From Burkholderiales bacterium (GTDB lineage: Bacteria; Pseudomonadota; Gammaproteobacteria; Burkholderiales; Burkholderiaceae_C): a stretch of 9,191 nucleotides of DNA. The stretch covers positions 1-9,191 of the forward strand of contig SXSX01000035.1 in NCBI GenBank assembly GCA_005793295.1, in the 5' to 3' direction. Below the pieces are notes generated by a model. That model had not been told where the DNA came from, did no database searches, and saw only the letters and a list, made by a program, of their open reading frames with translations. Below, one piece after another: positions 1-7,054 of this stretch. Position numbers and translations under genes: made by a program. Position 1 is the stretch's first letter. The number at the start of each line of letters is the position of its first letter.

Positions 1-398
1 AGCCAAACCAGCTCGCGCGGCTTGCGGTAGCTTCCGTAGATCAGACCACGGAACATGTGCATATAAATGACGACAAAGAATGCCGAGGCTCCGGTTGAGT
101 GCATATAGCGAATCAACCAGCCCCAAGGAACGTCGCGCATGATGTACTCGACAGAACCAAACGCCAAAGCAGCATCAGGTTTGTAGTGCATCACCAAGAA
201 AATTCCCGTGACGATTTGAATCACCAACACGAAGAGTGCAAGGGATCCAAAAATATAGAAAAAGTTGAAGTTTTTCGGAGCGTAATACTGACCTAAGTGC
301 TCGTTGTAAAGCTTGCTCAAAGGGAATCGGTTGTCAACCCAGTTCAACAACTTTGCGCCTGCGGGCGCGTTCGGGGATATTTCTTTCATTTCAGCCAT
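1..398 (-). CDS. petB: Cytochrome b of the bc1 complex, N-terminal part (cut by window edge)
   Basis: Membrane subunit of ubiquinol-cytochrome c reductase (complex III), carrying two b hemes and both quinone sites. The ATG at 398-396 begins MAEMKEISPNAPAG and 132 codons are visible before the window ends at RKPRELVW. Seen: a first membrane helix at about residues 47-70 (FFYIFGSLALFVLVIQIVTG), then the helix-B motif RYMHSTGAS with His100 and the HMFRG motif with His114, which fit the family's heme-ligand region. GGAG lies 8 bases upstream of the ATG. The petA stop is only 13 bases upstream, so the two are co-transcribed; petC (cytochrome c1) would be expected next, beyond the window. No frameshift is seen. 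The identity is secure; only the C-terminal two thirds is missing, because of the window edge. Confidence 0.97.
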   Translation of the reverse strand, partial: MAEMKEISPNAPAGAKLLNWVDNRFPLSKLYNEHLGQYYAPKNFNFFYIFGSLALFVLVIQIVTGIFLVMHYKPDAALAFGSVEYIMRDVPWGWLIRYMHSTGASAFFVVIYMHMFRGLIYGSYRKPRELVW

Positions 399-411
399 GG
401 GGTACTCCGAA

Positions 412-1026
412 TCAGGCTTGGGTGTCTTCGCCAATCAGCAACTTGCTGTCGGAGAGGTACATGTGTGGCGGGATTTCCAAGTTGTCTGGCGCAGGCTTAT
501 TTTTGTAAACGCGTCCTGCCATATCAAAGGTCGAACCGTGGCAAGGGCAGAGGAAACCGCCTTTCCAGTCATCTGGCAAAGAAGCTTGTGCGCCGAGTTG
601 AAACTTATCGGAAGGCGAGCAACCCAAATGGGTACAAATACCCACAGCGACGAGAAACTCGGGCTTGATAGATCGGCCTTCGTTGCGCGCGTAGACAGGG
701 GTGAACTCATCTTGCTTGCGCTTGGAATCGGGGTCTGCAAGTTGGCCATTGAGTGTGTTCAAGGTCGCCAACTGCTCCGGGGTGCGCCGAACAATCCAAA
801 CGGGCTTGCCGCGCCACTCTACGGTAATTTTTTCACCGGGTTTGATCGCGGAAATATCGACTTCAACCGCTGCGCCAGCGGCTTTGGCTCGCTCAGAAGG
901 CTGAAATGTGCTTACAAAAGGAACGGCGGTTGCTGCTGCACCAACGATACCTGTACAGGAAGACGCAATGATCCAAGTCCGTTTACTGGGGTCAGCCGGC
1001 ATGTTGCCAGCGAGGGTGTCACTCAT
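412..1026 (-). CDS. petA: Ubiquinol-cytochrome c reductase iron-sulfur subunit (Rieske protein)
   Basis: The [2Fe-2S] subunit of the bc1 complex, which passes an electron from ubiquinol to cytochrome c1 on the periplasmic side. The 204-residue product has one N-terminal anchor (about residues 18-40), then the Rieske fold with CTHLGC at 131-136 and CPCHGS at 160-165. By family knowledge C131, H133, C160 and H163 bind the cluster and C136-C162 form the disulfide. I chose the ATG at 1026 (MSDTLAGNMP): it has GAGGA 6 bases upstream, while an in-frame TTG at 1038 lacks a good site. Rieske proteins normally use the Tat pathway; here the twin-arginine position reads SKRTW, Lys-Arg rather than Arg-Arg. 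It heads the petA-petB operon, 58 bases after pdxA, with a possible promoter or hairpin in that gap. Confidence 0.97.
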   Translation of the reverse strand: MSDTLAGNMPADPSKRTWIIASSCTGIVGAAATAVPFVSTFQPSERAKAAGAAVEVDISAIKPGEKITVEWRGKPVWIVRRTPEQLATLNTLNGQLADPDSKRKQDEFTPVYARNEGRSIKPEFLVAVGICTHLGCSPSDKFQLGAQASLPDDWKGGFLCPCHGSTFDMAGRVYKNKPAPDNLEIPPHMYLSDSKLLIGEDTQA

Positions 1027-1059
1027 GAGAATCCTCAAGAAAAATCACTACAAGGGAAG

Positions 1060-1076
1060 TCCGCTATTGTAGCGGA
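1060..1076 (-). promoter_or_regulatory. Perfect inverted repeat with TACAAT box in the pdxA-petA gap
   Basis: The sequence TCCGCTATTGTAGCGGA is a perfect 7-bp inverted repeat with a 3-base loop, lying between the pdxA stop and the petA start. On the minus strand its centre reads TACAAT, a 5/6 match to a sigma-70 -10 box, about 40 bases upstream of the petA ATG. No convincing -35 box is visible at 16-18 bases. There is no T-tract after the stem, so a strong rho-independent terminator is unlikely. It may be the petABC promoter, an operator, or a weak mRNA hairpin after pdxA; the sequence does not decide. Confidence 0.4.
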
Positions 1077-1084
1077 GAGCAAAG

Positions 1085-2155
1085 TCAGGATAGCTTCACG
1101 GCCATTCGCACAGCCGCCAACAAGCTAGCGGCATCCGCAAGACCCTGCCCGGCGATGTCAAAAGCGGTCCCATGGTCTGGGCTGGTTCGCACCAAAGGGA
1201 GGCCTAAAGTGACATTCACGCCCTGTTCGACGCCCAAATATTTCACAGGGATCAGTCCTTGATCGTGGTACATCGCAATAACCACATCAAACTCCGCTAA
1301 TTTTCCAGTCGCTGCACGGGCTCGCATAAAAACGGTATCCGGAGCCCACGGGCCACTGACATCGCAGCCTTGGGATTGGGCCATTTGGATGGCCGGCGCA
1401 ATCACGTCGATTTCTTCTCGCCCAAAAATTCCCCCTTCCCCCGCGTGGGGGTTTAAGCCCGCCACTGCCATACGCGGTATACGCCCAAGCATCCTACTTA
1501 GCGCTTGGTGGGTGATTTGGATGGTTTGCAACACCTTGTCATACGTCACCGCCGCCAAGGCGTCGCGCAAAGACAAATGAATACTGACCAACACCGTTCG
1601 CAACTCGTCATTGGCTAGCATCATGCGAACCGGCATCTTTGCAATAGGTAGATTTAAGTGCTGCGCTGCAAGGGCTTGTAAAAGCTCGGTATGTCCGGGG
1701 TACTGTTGGTAAGGCTCTCCAGCGGCTGCCAATGCCTCTTTGTTGATTGGCGCTGTCACCAGGGCAGCGATCTCGCCGCGTAATGCTGCTTGCGCGGCCC
1801 ATGTGACGCAGCGCCCAGCAAATTCCCCCGCCAATGGGCTCACTCGCCCCCAAAAAACCGGTTTTAAAGTCTCGCCCACTTGCAAAACAGGAATCACCTT
1901 TTCATTTCGTGCGAAAACTTCCTGCGGCTGTGAGATTCGAGCCGCATTCCAAGGTGAAGGATTTTCTTTGTCAATTAATTCACATGCCCGTTGCATCACA
2001 GCGAGGTCTCCGGCCACAAAACAGTTGCGCATCAACGCGGGCTCCTGCGCAAAGGCTTTGGCAATAATTTCAGGCCCAATGCCGGCAGAGTCGCCCATAG
2101 TGATGGCGATGCATGGACTTTTTTTTTCTTGAGGAGACGAAGGAAGATCGCTCAT
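1085..2155 (-). CDS. pdxA: 4-hydroxythreonine-4-phosphate dehydrogenase
   Basis: Cytoplasmic enzyme of the DXP-dependent vitamin B6 route: it oxidises 4-phosphohydroxy-L-threonine with NAD(P), and the product decarboxylates and is condensed by PdxJ. The product is 356 residues, slightly longer than the usual ~330 because of a polar N-terminal extension of about 13. Family motifs in order: ITMGDSAGIGPE (18-29; the common form is GDPAGIGPE), TAPINKE (134-140), GHTE (H155), SIHLSLRD (H193), GLNPHAGEGG (233-242), PDTVF (272-276), MYHDQGLIPVK (H297) and RTSPDHGTAFD (323-333). H155, H193 and H297 correspond to the divalent-metal site of the family. The ATG overlaps the TGA of the upstream Nif3-like gene by 4 bases (ATGA), so the two are probably coupled. 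The sequence is intact. Confidence 0.97.
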   Translation of the reverse strand: MSDLPSSPQEKKSPCIAITMGDSAGIGPEIIAKAFAQEPALMRNCFVAGDLAVMQRACELIDKENPSPWNAARISQPQEVFARNEKVIPVLQVGETLKPVFWGRVSPLAGEFAGRCVTWAAQAALRGEIAALVTAPINKEALAAAGEPYQQYPGHTELLQALAAQHLNLPIAKMPVRMMLANDELRTVLVSIHLSLRDALAAVTYDKVLQTIQITHQALSRMLGRIPRMAVAGLNPHAGEGGIFGREEIDVIAPAIQMAQSQGCDVSGPWAPDTVFMRARAATGKLAEFDVVIAMYHDQGLIPVKYLGVEQGVNVTLGLPLVRTSPDHGTAFDIAGQGLADAASLLAAVRMAVKLS

Positions 2156-2907
2156 GCCGGATTCTCAATATCAATGAATACATGGTCCATGCCCATCTGC
2201 TGCGCAATGTGCGCTGCCAATGCCGGCGCCCCGTAACGCTCACTGGCATGGTGACCACAGGCCAAAAACGAAACACCGCATTCACGGGCGTGGTGGGCTT
2301 GCGGCTCTGAAATTTCTCCTGTTAAGAACGCATCGACCCCCGCTGCAATCGCAGCTTCAAAATAGACTTGCGCTCCTCCTGAACACCACGCGACACGCCG
2401 GATGGGCCCTGCGCGTCCTTCGACCAGTTGAACTGTGCGGCCCATCACCGCCTGTACATGGTCAGCGAGCGCCTGGGCGCTGGAAAAACTTGGAGCGGCT
2501 GGCGTTCCTTGCCAGCCTAACTGTTGATCACCAAATCGCCCGTCGCCAACAAACCCCAATCGCTCACCCCACTGCGCGTTATTGCCCCAAAGAGGATGGG
2601 CATCGAGCGGCAAATGGTAGGCGTAGAGATTGATGTCATGCGCCAGCAACAATGCCAGCCGCTTGCGCATCCATCCCGTCACACGCCCATCTTGACCGCG
2701 CCAAAACAGACCATGGTGTACAAAAATAGCGTCTGCTTGTTCTGCGATGGCGGCTTCAATGAGCGCTTGGCTGGCGGTCACACCAGAGACGATTTTTTTG
2801 ATTTCTGCCCGCCCTTCAACCTGCAGCCCATTGGGGCCATAGTCCTTGAAACGGTCTGGCTCTAGCAACGCATCAAATGCACTAAGGAGTTCTTGGCGGT
2901 CAGTCAT
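2152..2907 (-). CDS. Nif3-like dinuclear metal centre protein (DUF34/YbgI family)
   Basis: Member of the conserved Nif3/YbgI family, whose proteins form rings with a two-metal site. The biochemical role is not settled; some members are linked to GTP cyclohydrolase type 1 activity, but that should not be assumed here. The 251-residue product is of family length and shows DYGPNGLQVEG (22-32), FVHHGLFW with H64/H65, YHLPLDAH with H98, D102 and H104, and a late CGHHASERYG with H219/H220 and E223. These residues fit the expected metal ligands. It starts with ATG at 2907 and ends inside the pdxA start (ATGA). A GATAAT-like -10 hexamer ends only 6 bases before the ATG and no good ribosome site is visible, so a leaderless transcript is possible but unproven. 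It is divergent from the protease gene. Confidence 0.95.
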   Translation of the reverse strand: MTDRQELLSAFDALLEPDRFKDYGPNGLQVEGRAEIKKIVSGVTASQALIEAAIAEQADAIFVHHGLFWRGQDGRVTGWMRKRLALLLAHDINLYAYHLPLDAHPLWGNNAQWGERLGFVGDGRFGDQQLGWQGTPAAPSFSSAQALADHVQAVMGRTVQLVEGRAGPIRRVAWCSGGAQVYFEAAIAAGVDAFLTGEISEPQAHHARECGVSFLACGHHASERYGAPALAAHIAQQMGMDHVFIDIENPA

Positions 2908-3023
2908 TCCCTAATTATCCGACCACTTGGGGTCGAAAATTGAAAACCCTTTTGTAAACCCATTTTGTAAGGGTCTCAGGCCTACAATTTAGCCCTTGGC
3001 TGCCCCCCGGGGCGCAGCGTCTA
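2908..3023. promoter_or_regulatory. Divergent intergenic region with TTTTGTAA repeats
   Basis: This 116-base gap separates the divergent Nif3-like and protease genes and must hold both promoters. Seen: two identical TTTTGTAA octamers at 2950-2957 and 2963-2970 (13 bases apart), enclosed by CCCTT and AAGGG; TACAAT at 2983-2988 on the plus strand, a 5/6 -10 match for the protease; and on minus GATAAT at 2919-2914 for the Nif3-like gene. Neither has a good -35 box at normal spacing. CGACC/GGTCG at 2920-2935 forms a short hairpin. The repeats could bind a regulator, but none can be named. Confidence 0.4.
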
Positions 3024-4178
3024 ATGGACACCGCAATGAATCGTTTTTGGCTTTTGTTTTCTCAAACTGTCACCGTGCTTCTAGCCACCTATTTTGTGGT
3101 GGCTACTTTGAAGCCCGAATGGACCCGGCCAGTAATGACCGCCAGCACCTCAGTGGCATTATTAGAAGCGCCTACAACGCTTTTCAATGACGCCCCTCAA
3201 GGAAGTTTCCGCTTAGCTGCAAAAAGAGCGTCTCTCGCCGTTGTCAGTATCAGTACCCGCAAGGACGCCCGCAAAAACAAACTCGGGGCCGATCATTGGT
3301 TTCGCTTTTTTAACGGCGACCCCGAAAACGCACCTTCTGGCGGCTTGGGCAGCGGAGTGATTCTGAGTAGCAGTGGATACATCCTGACCAATAACCATGT
3401 GATAGAAGGTGCTGATGGAATAGAAGTGGTTTTAAACGATGGGCGGCGTTCGCAAGCGAAAGTCATCGGCACTGATCCTGACAGCGATTTGGCCGTTCTC
3501 AAAATTGAGCTCGACAAACTCCCCGTCATTGTGTTGGGTGACTCTGACGCCCTTCAAGTAGGGGATCAAGTTTTAGCGATTGGCAATCCATTTGGCGTAG
3601 GCCAAACGGTTACCAGTGGCATTGTGAGTGCGCTTGGACGCAATCAGCTAGGCATCAACACGTTTGAGAACTTTATCCAAACCGATGCAGCAATCAACCC
3701 CGGCAACTCAGGCGGCGCACTGGTGGATATTCAAGGAAACTTACTGGGCATCAATACCGCGATTTACTCCCGGTCCGGAGGCAGTATGGGGATTGGTTTT
3801 GCCATTCCGATAGCAACCGCTAAACAAGTCCTCGAGAGCCTCGTCAAGAACGGCAAGGTAACGCGCGGTTGGATTGGCGTAGAGCCCAACGACCTTTCTG
3901 CTGAACTGGCCGAGGCGTTTGACACCGCAACAATCAGCGGCGTGATTATTACGGGTGTTCTGCAAAACGGCCCTGCTGCGCAGGCCGGATTACGACCGGG
4001 GGACATCATTCTCACGATTGAGACAAGTCCGATTCAGAACGTCACGCAGATGTTGGCCAAAGTCGCCGGCTTACCGCCTGGCAAAAGTGTCACATTTACG
4101 GTTCAACGCAAGCAGCAAAAACTGGCGCTCAATATCACCCCGGGAACCCGGCCCAAACCCAGAGCCGTAGCACCCTAG
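3024..4178 (+). CDS. Membrane-anchored HtrA-type serine protease with one PDZ domain (DegS/AlgW-like)
   Basis: S1C-family protease of the cell envelope. Domains in order: an N-terminal hydrophobic anchor (about 8-27), a linker, a trypsin-like domain (about 65-275) with catalytic His125 in LTNNHVIEGAD, Asp155 in DSDLAVLK and Ser229 in INPGNSGGALVD, and a single PDZ domain (about 282-370, containing GPAAQAGLRPGDIIL). A membrane anchor plus one PDZ is the layout of DegS and AlgW, which sense misfolded outer-membrane proteins and start RseA/MucA cleavage. Whether this protein does so is inference; periplasmic quality control is the safe call. Length is 384. The start is ATG 3024; a second in-frame ATG at 3036 is also possible and neither has a clear ribosome site. 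It is the only plus-strand gene among the core genes and is convergent with tatC. Confidence 0.93.
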   Translation: MDTAMNRFWLLFSQTVTVLLATYFVVATLKPEWTRPVMTASTSVALLEAPTTLFNDAPQGSFRLAAKRASLAVVSISTRKDARKNKLGADHWFRFFNGDPENAPSGGLGSGVILSSSGYILTNNHVIEGADGIEVVLNDGRRSQAKVIGTDPDSDLAVLKIELDKLPVIVLGDSDALQVGDQVLAIGNPFGVGQTVTSGIVSALGRNQLGINTFENFIQTDAAINPGNSGGALVDIQGNLLGINTAIYSRSGGSMGIGFAIPIATAKQVLESLVKNGKVTRGWIGVEPNDLSAELAEAFDTATISGVIITGVLQNGPAAQAGLRPGDIILTIETSPIQNVTQMLAKVAGLPPGKSVTFTVQRKQQKLALNITPGTRPKPRAVAP

Positions 4179-4206
4179 CTTCTTAAAGCCCTAGTTTCTA
4201 AAAGCG
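4175..4206 (+). repeat. Imperfect 16-bp tandem repeat across the protease stop codon
   Basis: CTAGCTTCTTAAAGCC (4175-4190) is followed directly by CTAGTTTCTAAAAGCG (4191-4206), matching at 13 of 16 positions. The first copy contains the TAG stop of the protease gene. It fills most of the short gap between the convergent protease and tatC genes, where I see no GC-rich terminator hairpin, only the 8-bp palindrome GCGTACGC at 4204-4211. It is probably a small local duplication. Confidence 0.5.
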
Positions 4207-4216
4207 TACGCAAAGA

Positions 4217-5047
4217 CTAGCTGCCGGCGCTGGCTTTGGTTTCTTCTTTTGCAACCGGTTCTTCGGGAGCGGCTTCCTCGTCGAGCGGCGCTGCAGTGTG
4301 GCGAATAAAAAATTGGGCCGACCAAATGCCGATCTCATACAAGATACACATCGGTATCAAAAGTGCCAACATCGAAACCGGATCAGGCGGGGTCACCAAA
4401 CCCGCCACCGCTGCCGCTCCTACCACAAAATAAGACCGGAATTTTTTCAGCTGTTCTACTGAAACAATTTTCATTCGGGCCAATATCACCACCACGATGG
4501 GCACTTCAAAGGCCACGCCAAAGGCAATAAACATGGTGATCACGAAATCAAGATAGGCCTCAATATCAGGGCTTACCGCCACAGAACTAGGTGCCATTTT
4601 TTGAATCGCTGGGAAGGCCTGCCCGAAAACAAAAAAGTAACAAAACGCAGCGCCGGTGTAAAAAAGCAAGGTGCTAGCAGTTAGCAAGGGCATGACAAGA
4701 TTTTTCTCGTGGCGGTACAAGCCTGGGGCAACGAAGGCCCACATTTGGTAAAGAATCCAAGGCAAGGCAACTGCGATAGCCGCCATGACTGACACTTTAA
4801 TAGGCACCAAAAAGGGCGATACCACGCCCACGGCAATCATCTTGGAACCTTCTGGCAAGGAGCGAACCAAGGGCATCGCCAAGAAGTCATACAAAGCCGA
4901 TGGGCCGGGATAAAACACCAATACTAAAAAAATGATCGCTATGCCATAAATGGCTTTGAGTAGGCGATCTCGCAGTTCAAACAGATGCTGGACGAACGGT
5001 TGCTCCGTGCCTTTGAGTTCATCGTCTGTAGGTTTGGGTTCGGTCAT
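4217..5047 (-). CDS. tatC: Sec-independent protein translocase TatC
   Basis: Polytopic inner-membrane receptor of the twin-arginine translocase; it binds the signal peptide of folded substrates together with TatB. The 276-residue product has a cytoplasmic N-terminus with FVQHLFELRDRLL (E24 fits the signal-peptide-binding Glu15 of E. coli), six hydrophobic segments, SPFLVPIKVS at 77-86, the first cytoplasmic loop FVAPGLYRHEKN (E114 fits E. coli Glu103), FGVAFEVP at 176-183 and TPPDPVSMLALLIPM at 219-233. The C-terminal tail (about 253-276) is acidic and Ala/Glu/Lys-rich. The ATG overlaps the tatB TGA by 4 bases, so translation is probably coupled. The start and family are secure. Confidence 0.97.
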   Translation of the reverse strand: MTEPKPTDDELKGTEQPFVQHLFELRDRLLKAIYGIAIIFLVLVFYPGPSALYDFLAMPLVRSLPEGSKMIAVGVVSPFLVPIKVSVMAAIAVALPWILYQMWAFVAPGLYRHEKNLVMPLLTASTLLFYTGAAFCYFFVFGQAFPAIQKMAPSSVAVSPDIEAYLDFVITMFIAFGVAFEVPIVVVILARMKIVSVEQLKKFRSYFVVGAAAVAGLVTPPDPVSMLALLIPMCILYEIGIWSAQFFIRHTAAPLDEEAAPEEPVAKEETKASAGS

Positions 5048-5502
5048 GGATTCACTTTAGGGGGCCGAAACCGCGCCACACGGGCTGCGCCAGACAAAGC
5101 TTTGGTTCGCAAGCCCTCTCGGGCCTTGTACCAGCGTGGGGTGACGTTGATTTTGATGCGCCAACGTTTTTTTACGTTTCGGTAGGGTGTCGTATAGGGC
5201 TCAGACAGCGTTTCTCCAGCCATTTGAACCGCTTCACTCCACTGGGATTCGAATTCACTGGACGCGGTTTGAATAGAGTTTTCAACTTCTTTCCCCGCGT
5301 CCTCAACCGCTTCTTTCATCTTCTTCAACGCGTCAAGATCCATCGAGCGATTGACCTCTTCCTTGACATCGGCCACATAGCGCCGTGCCCGCCCCAAAAG
5401 TGCGCCCAGCGTTTTGGCTAATCCGGGGAGCTTGTCAGGGCCGATGACGATCAGGGCGATTCCGCCCACAATCGCTAGCTTGGTAACCCCAATATCAAAC
5501 AC
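5044..5502 (-). CDS. tatB: Sec-independent protein translocase TatB (GTG start)
   Basis: Single-span partner of TatC in the substrate-binding complex. The product of 152 residues begins MFDIGVTKLAIVGGIALIVIGPDKLPGLAKTLG, cut here at the conserved part: a membrane segment at about 5-20, the G-P-D-K-LP hinge at 21-26, then an amphipathic charged helix (about 30-75) and a basic C-terminal tail rich in Arg/Lys from about 110. The start codon is GTG at 5502-5500; it is chosen because MFDIG is the standard TatB N-terminus, and no strong ribosome site is seen, which suggests low or coupled expression. It lies 43 bases after tatA and overlaps tatC by 4 bases. Confidence 0.95.
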   Translation of the reverse strand: MFDIGVTKLAIVGGIALIVIGPDKLPGLAKTLGALLGRARRYVADVKEEVNRSMDLDALKKMKEAVEDAGKEVENSIQTASSEFESQWSEAVQMAGETLSEPYTTPYRNVKKRWRIKINVTPRWYKAREGLRTKALSGAARVARFRPPKVNP

Positions 5503-5545
5503 GAGGATGCATCTCGGGAACGAAGAAAGTCAAATGACAAAAGGC

Positions 5546-5791
5546 TCAAAGCTTCGGCTTGGCTTCTACGTCAATCGCATCTTTGTTTGTGGTTGGCGCG
5601 GGGGCTGCGGTGTTGGCAGTGACTTGCTGCGCTGCCGCCTCAGCTGCCTTTTCCTCGTTTTGTTTCATGCCGTCTTTGAAGCCCTTGACCGCACCACCCA
5701 AATCAGCGCCGATGTTGCGTAATTTCTTAGTGCCAAAAATAACCACAATGATGACTAAAAAAATGATCAGGTGTGTTGTTGATAAACCCAT
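5546..5791 (-). CDS. tatA: Sec-independent protein translocase TatA
   Basis: Pore-forming or membrane-weakening subunit that assembles around TatBC during export. The 81-residue product starts MGLSTTHLIIFLVIIVVIFG, giving a membrane helix at about 5-19, followed by the hinge FGTKKLRNIGADLGGAVKGFKDG, cut into two parts by G20 and G33, that marks TatA rather than TatB. The C-terminal tail is Ala/Thr-rich and poorly conserved, as usual. AGGAGA sits about 8 bases before the ATG, a strong ribosome site, in line with TatA being needed in excess over TatB and TatC. The gap to the HIT gene upstream is 40 bases. Confidence 0.96.
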   Translation of the reverse strand: MGLSTTHLIIFLVIIVVIFGTKKLRNIGADLGGAVKGFKDGMKQNEEKAAEAAAQQVTANTAAPAPTTNKDAIDVEAKPKL

Positions 5792-5831
5792 GTTGCTTTC
5801 TCCTAAGGAATGTATCGAATTCTAGCTTGCG

Positions 5832-6200
5832 CTAACCGCGCAGCCAAGGGCGCGTTCCGCCCATCACGTGAAAGTGCAGATGCCTGACTTCCTGGCCGCC
5901 CTCGGTGCCAGTATTGGTTACCAAGCGATAACCCCCATTTGGATAAGGGTTACAACCCTCTTGTAAAGCCAATTTCGGAACCACACCCAATATGCGCCCG
6001 AGTAAACCTTGGTGCTGCTCAGTCACTTGGGCCATCGACGGGAGATGAAGTTTTGGAATGATTAAAAAATGTACGGGCGCCCAGGGCGCGATGTCATGAA
6101 AGGCGTAAATTTCATCGTCCTCATAGACCTTGCGCGAGGGAATCTGATGGCTTGCAATTTTGCAAAACAGGCAATCGGGGTCGTGTTGCGGATGGGTCAT
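5832..6200 (-). CDS. HIT-family nucleotide-binding protein, HinT type
   Basis: Small cytoplasmic purine-nucleoside phosphoramidase-like protein. The 122-residue product has an N-terminal DCLFCKI (9-15), HDIAPWAPVHFLIIPK (35-50) and the histidine triad H107-L-H109-F-H111 followed by VMGG and a C-terminal RPWLRG. These fit the Hint branch rather than the Fhit or GalT branches. The physiological substrate in bacteria is not clearly known; hydrolysis of AMP-lysine-like phosphoramidates is the family activity. The ATG overlaps the hisE TGA by 4 bases. HIT genes next to hisE and tatA are common in betaproteobacteria as I recall it. Confidence 0.95.
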   Translation of the reverse strand: MTHPQHDPDCLFCKIASHQIPSRKVYEDDEIYAFHDIAPWAPVHFLIIPKLHLPSMAQVTEQHQGLLGRILGVVPKLALQEGCNPYPNGGYRLVTNTGTEGGQEVRHLHFHVMGGTRPWLRG

Positions 6201-6589
6201 GGCTCTAACTTCTCTCTGGCAATGGCTTTGCGAAGCGCCTTTTCTTCCATCCCACTGGTTCCTTCGCGACGCTCTAATTCAGCGATGACCTCTGCCGGGG
6301 TTAAGCCGTAATGGGCTAAGGCAATCAGGGTGTGAAACCATAAATCGGCGACTTCATAAATGACTTTGGATTTGTCAGCCCCGTGGTCCACATCCTTGGC
6401 AGCCATCACCACCTCGGTGGCCTCTTCCCCAATTTTTTTAAGGAAGGCGTCGGGCCCTTGGTGCAGCAAACGCGCCACATAGCTCGCCTGCGGATCGCCC
6501 CCATTGGCAACTTTGCGGCTTTCAATCACAGCCGCCAGACGCATTAACGCGTCTGCGGACGAGGAAGGGGGCGACAAGGATGAGGTCAT
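6197..6589 (-). CDS. hisE: Phosphoribosyl-ATP pyrophosphatase
   Basis: Second step of histidine synthesis: hydrolysis of phosphoribosyl-ATP to phosphoribosyl-AMP and pyrophosphate. The 130-residue product has the all-alpha MazG-like fold with KKIGEEATEVVMAAKD at 51-66 and EVADLWFHTLIAL at 79-91; the acidic residues E55, E56, E59 and E79, D82 are candidate metal ligands by family comparison. The first ~12 residues (MTSSLSPPSSSA) are low-complexity. It starts 4 bases after the hisI stop, and its own stop overlaps the HIT start. HisE and HisI are separate proteins here, as in most betaproteobacteria, not the HisIE fusion of enterics. Confidence 0.97.
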   Translation of the reverse strand: MTSSLSPPSSSADALMRLAAVIESRKVANGGDPQASYVARLLHQGPDAFLKKIGEEATEVVMAAKDVDHGADKSKVIYEVADLWFHTLIALAHYGLTPAEVIAELERREGTSGMEEKALRKAIAREKLEP

Positions 6590-6593
6590 GGTG

Positions 6594-6983
6594 TTACTTG
6601 TAAATAGTGTCAGGATTTTTCAAAACAGGGTCAACGCTTTGCCATTGGCCGTCTTTTAAAACACTGAAAAAGCAAGAATGGCGGCCCGTATGGCAGGCAA
6701 TTCCAGGCGTGTGACCTTCTTGGGTGACGGTCAGCAGCACTACGTCGTTATCGCAGTCGATGCGAATTTCATGGACAGTTTGCACATGGCCCGACTCCTC
6801 GCCCTTCAACCACAGCTTGTTGCGCGAACGGCTGAAATACACCGCCCGCTTTAATGCAGCCGTTTTCTCCAGCGCCTCGCGGTTCATCCACGCAAACATC
6901 AGCACGTCGCCGCTGTCTTTTTCTTGGGCGATCACGGGCACCAGCCCCTTGTCGTCCCATTTGATGTTGTCTAGCCAATTCAT
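6594..6983 (-). CDS. hisI: Phosphoribosyl-AMP cyclohydrolase
   Basis: Third step of histidine synthesis: opens the adenine ring of phosphoribosyl-AMP to give ProFAR. The 129-residue product shows MFAWMNREAL (29-38), YFSRSRNKLWLKGE(E)SGH (49-66, given in one-letter code with a short core), the Mg-binding DCDND with D76, D78, D80, and zinc-type cysteines C77, C97 and C104 in ACHTGRHSC. The ATG at 6983 is the family start, but only a C-rich stretch precedes it and no ribosome site is visible, consistent with a gene formerly coupled to an upstream partner. hisF is normally upstream in this group; here the next gene is an orphan antitoxin 71 bases away, so the operon has been cut at this point. 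Confidence 0.97.
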   Translation of the reverse strand: MNWLDNIKWDDKGLVPVIAQEKDSGDVLMFAWMNREALEKTAALKRAVYFSRSRNKLWLKGEESGHVQTVHEIRIDCDNDVVLLTVTQEGHTPGIACHTGRHSCFFSVLKDGQWQSVDPVLKNPDTIYK

Positions 6984-7054
6984 AGGGGGTGATCTTACTC
7001 AGTACTGAAACCTCAGTTGGACAATTTCTAGCTGATCAACTAACGCTCCACACC

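Noticed and set aside
313..1128. A 271-codon plus-strand frame opposite petA
   Set aside because: It is the antisense shadow of the Rieske gene; the Cys/His motifs and the ribosome site support minus-strand petA.
4179..4216. A bidirectional terminator between the convergent protease and tatC genes
   Set aside because: No GC-rich stem with a T-tract is visible; only an imperfect tandem repeat and the palindrome GCGTACGC are present.
7036..7048. GAGCGTTAG on minus looks like an attC right end (R' box)
   Set aside because: It is fully explained as the decayed yefM coding end (GAG CGT TAG, restoring to GVERELI), and GTTAGTT fails the GTTRRRY pattern at position 6.
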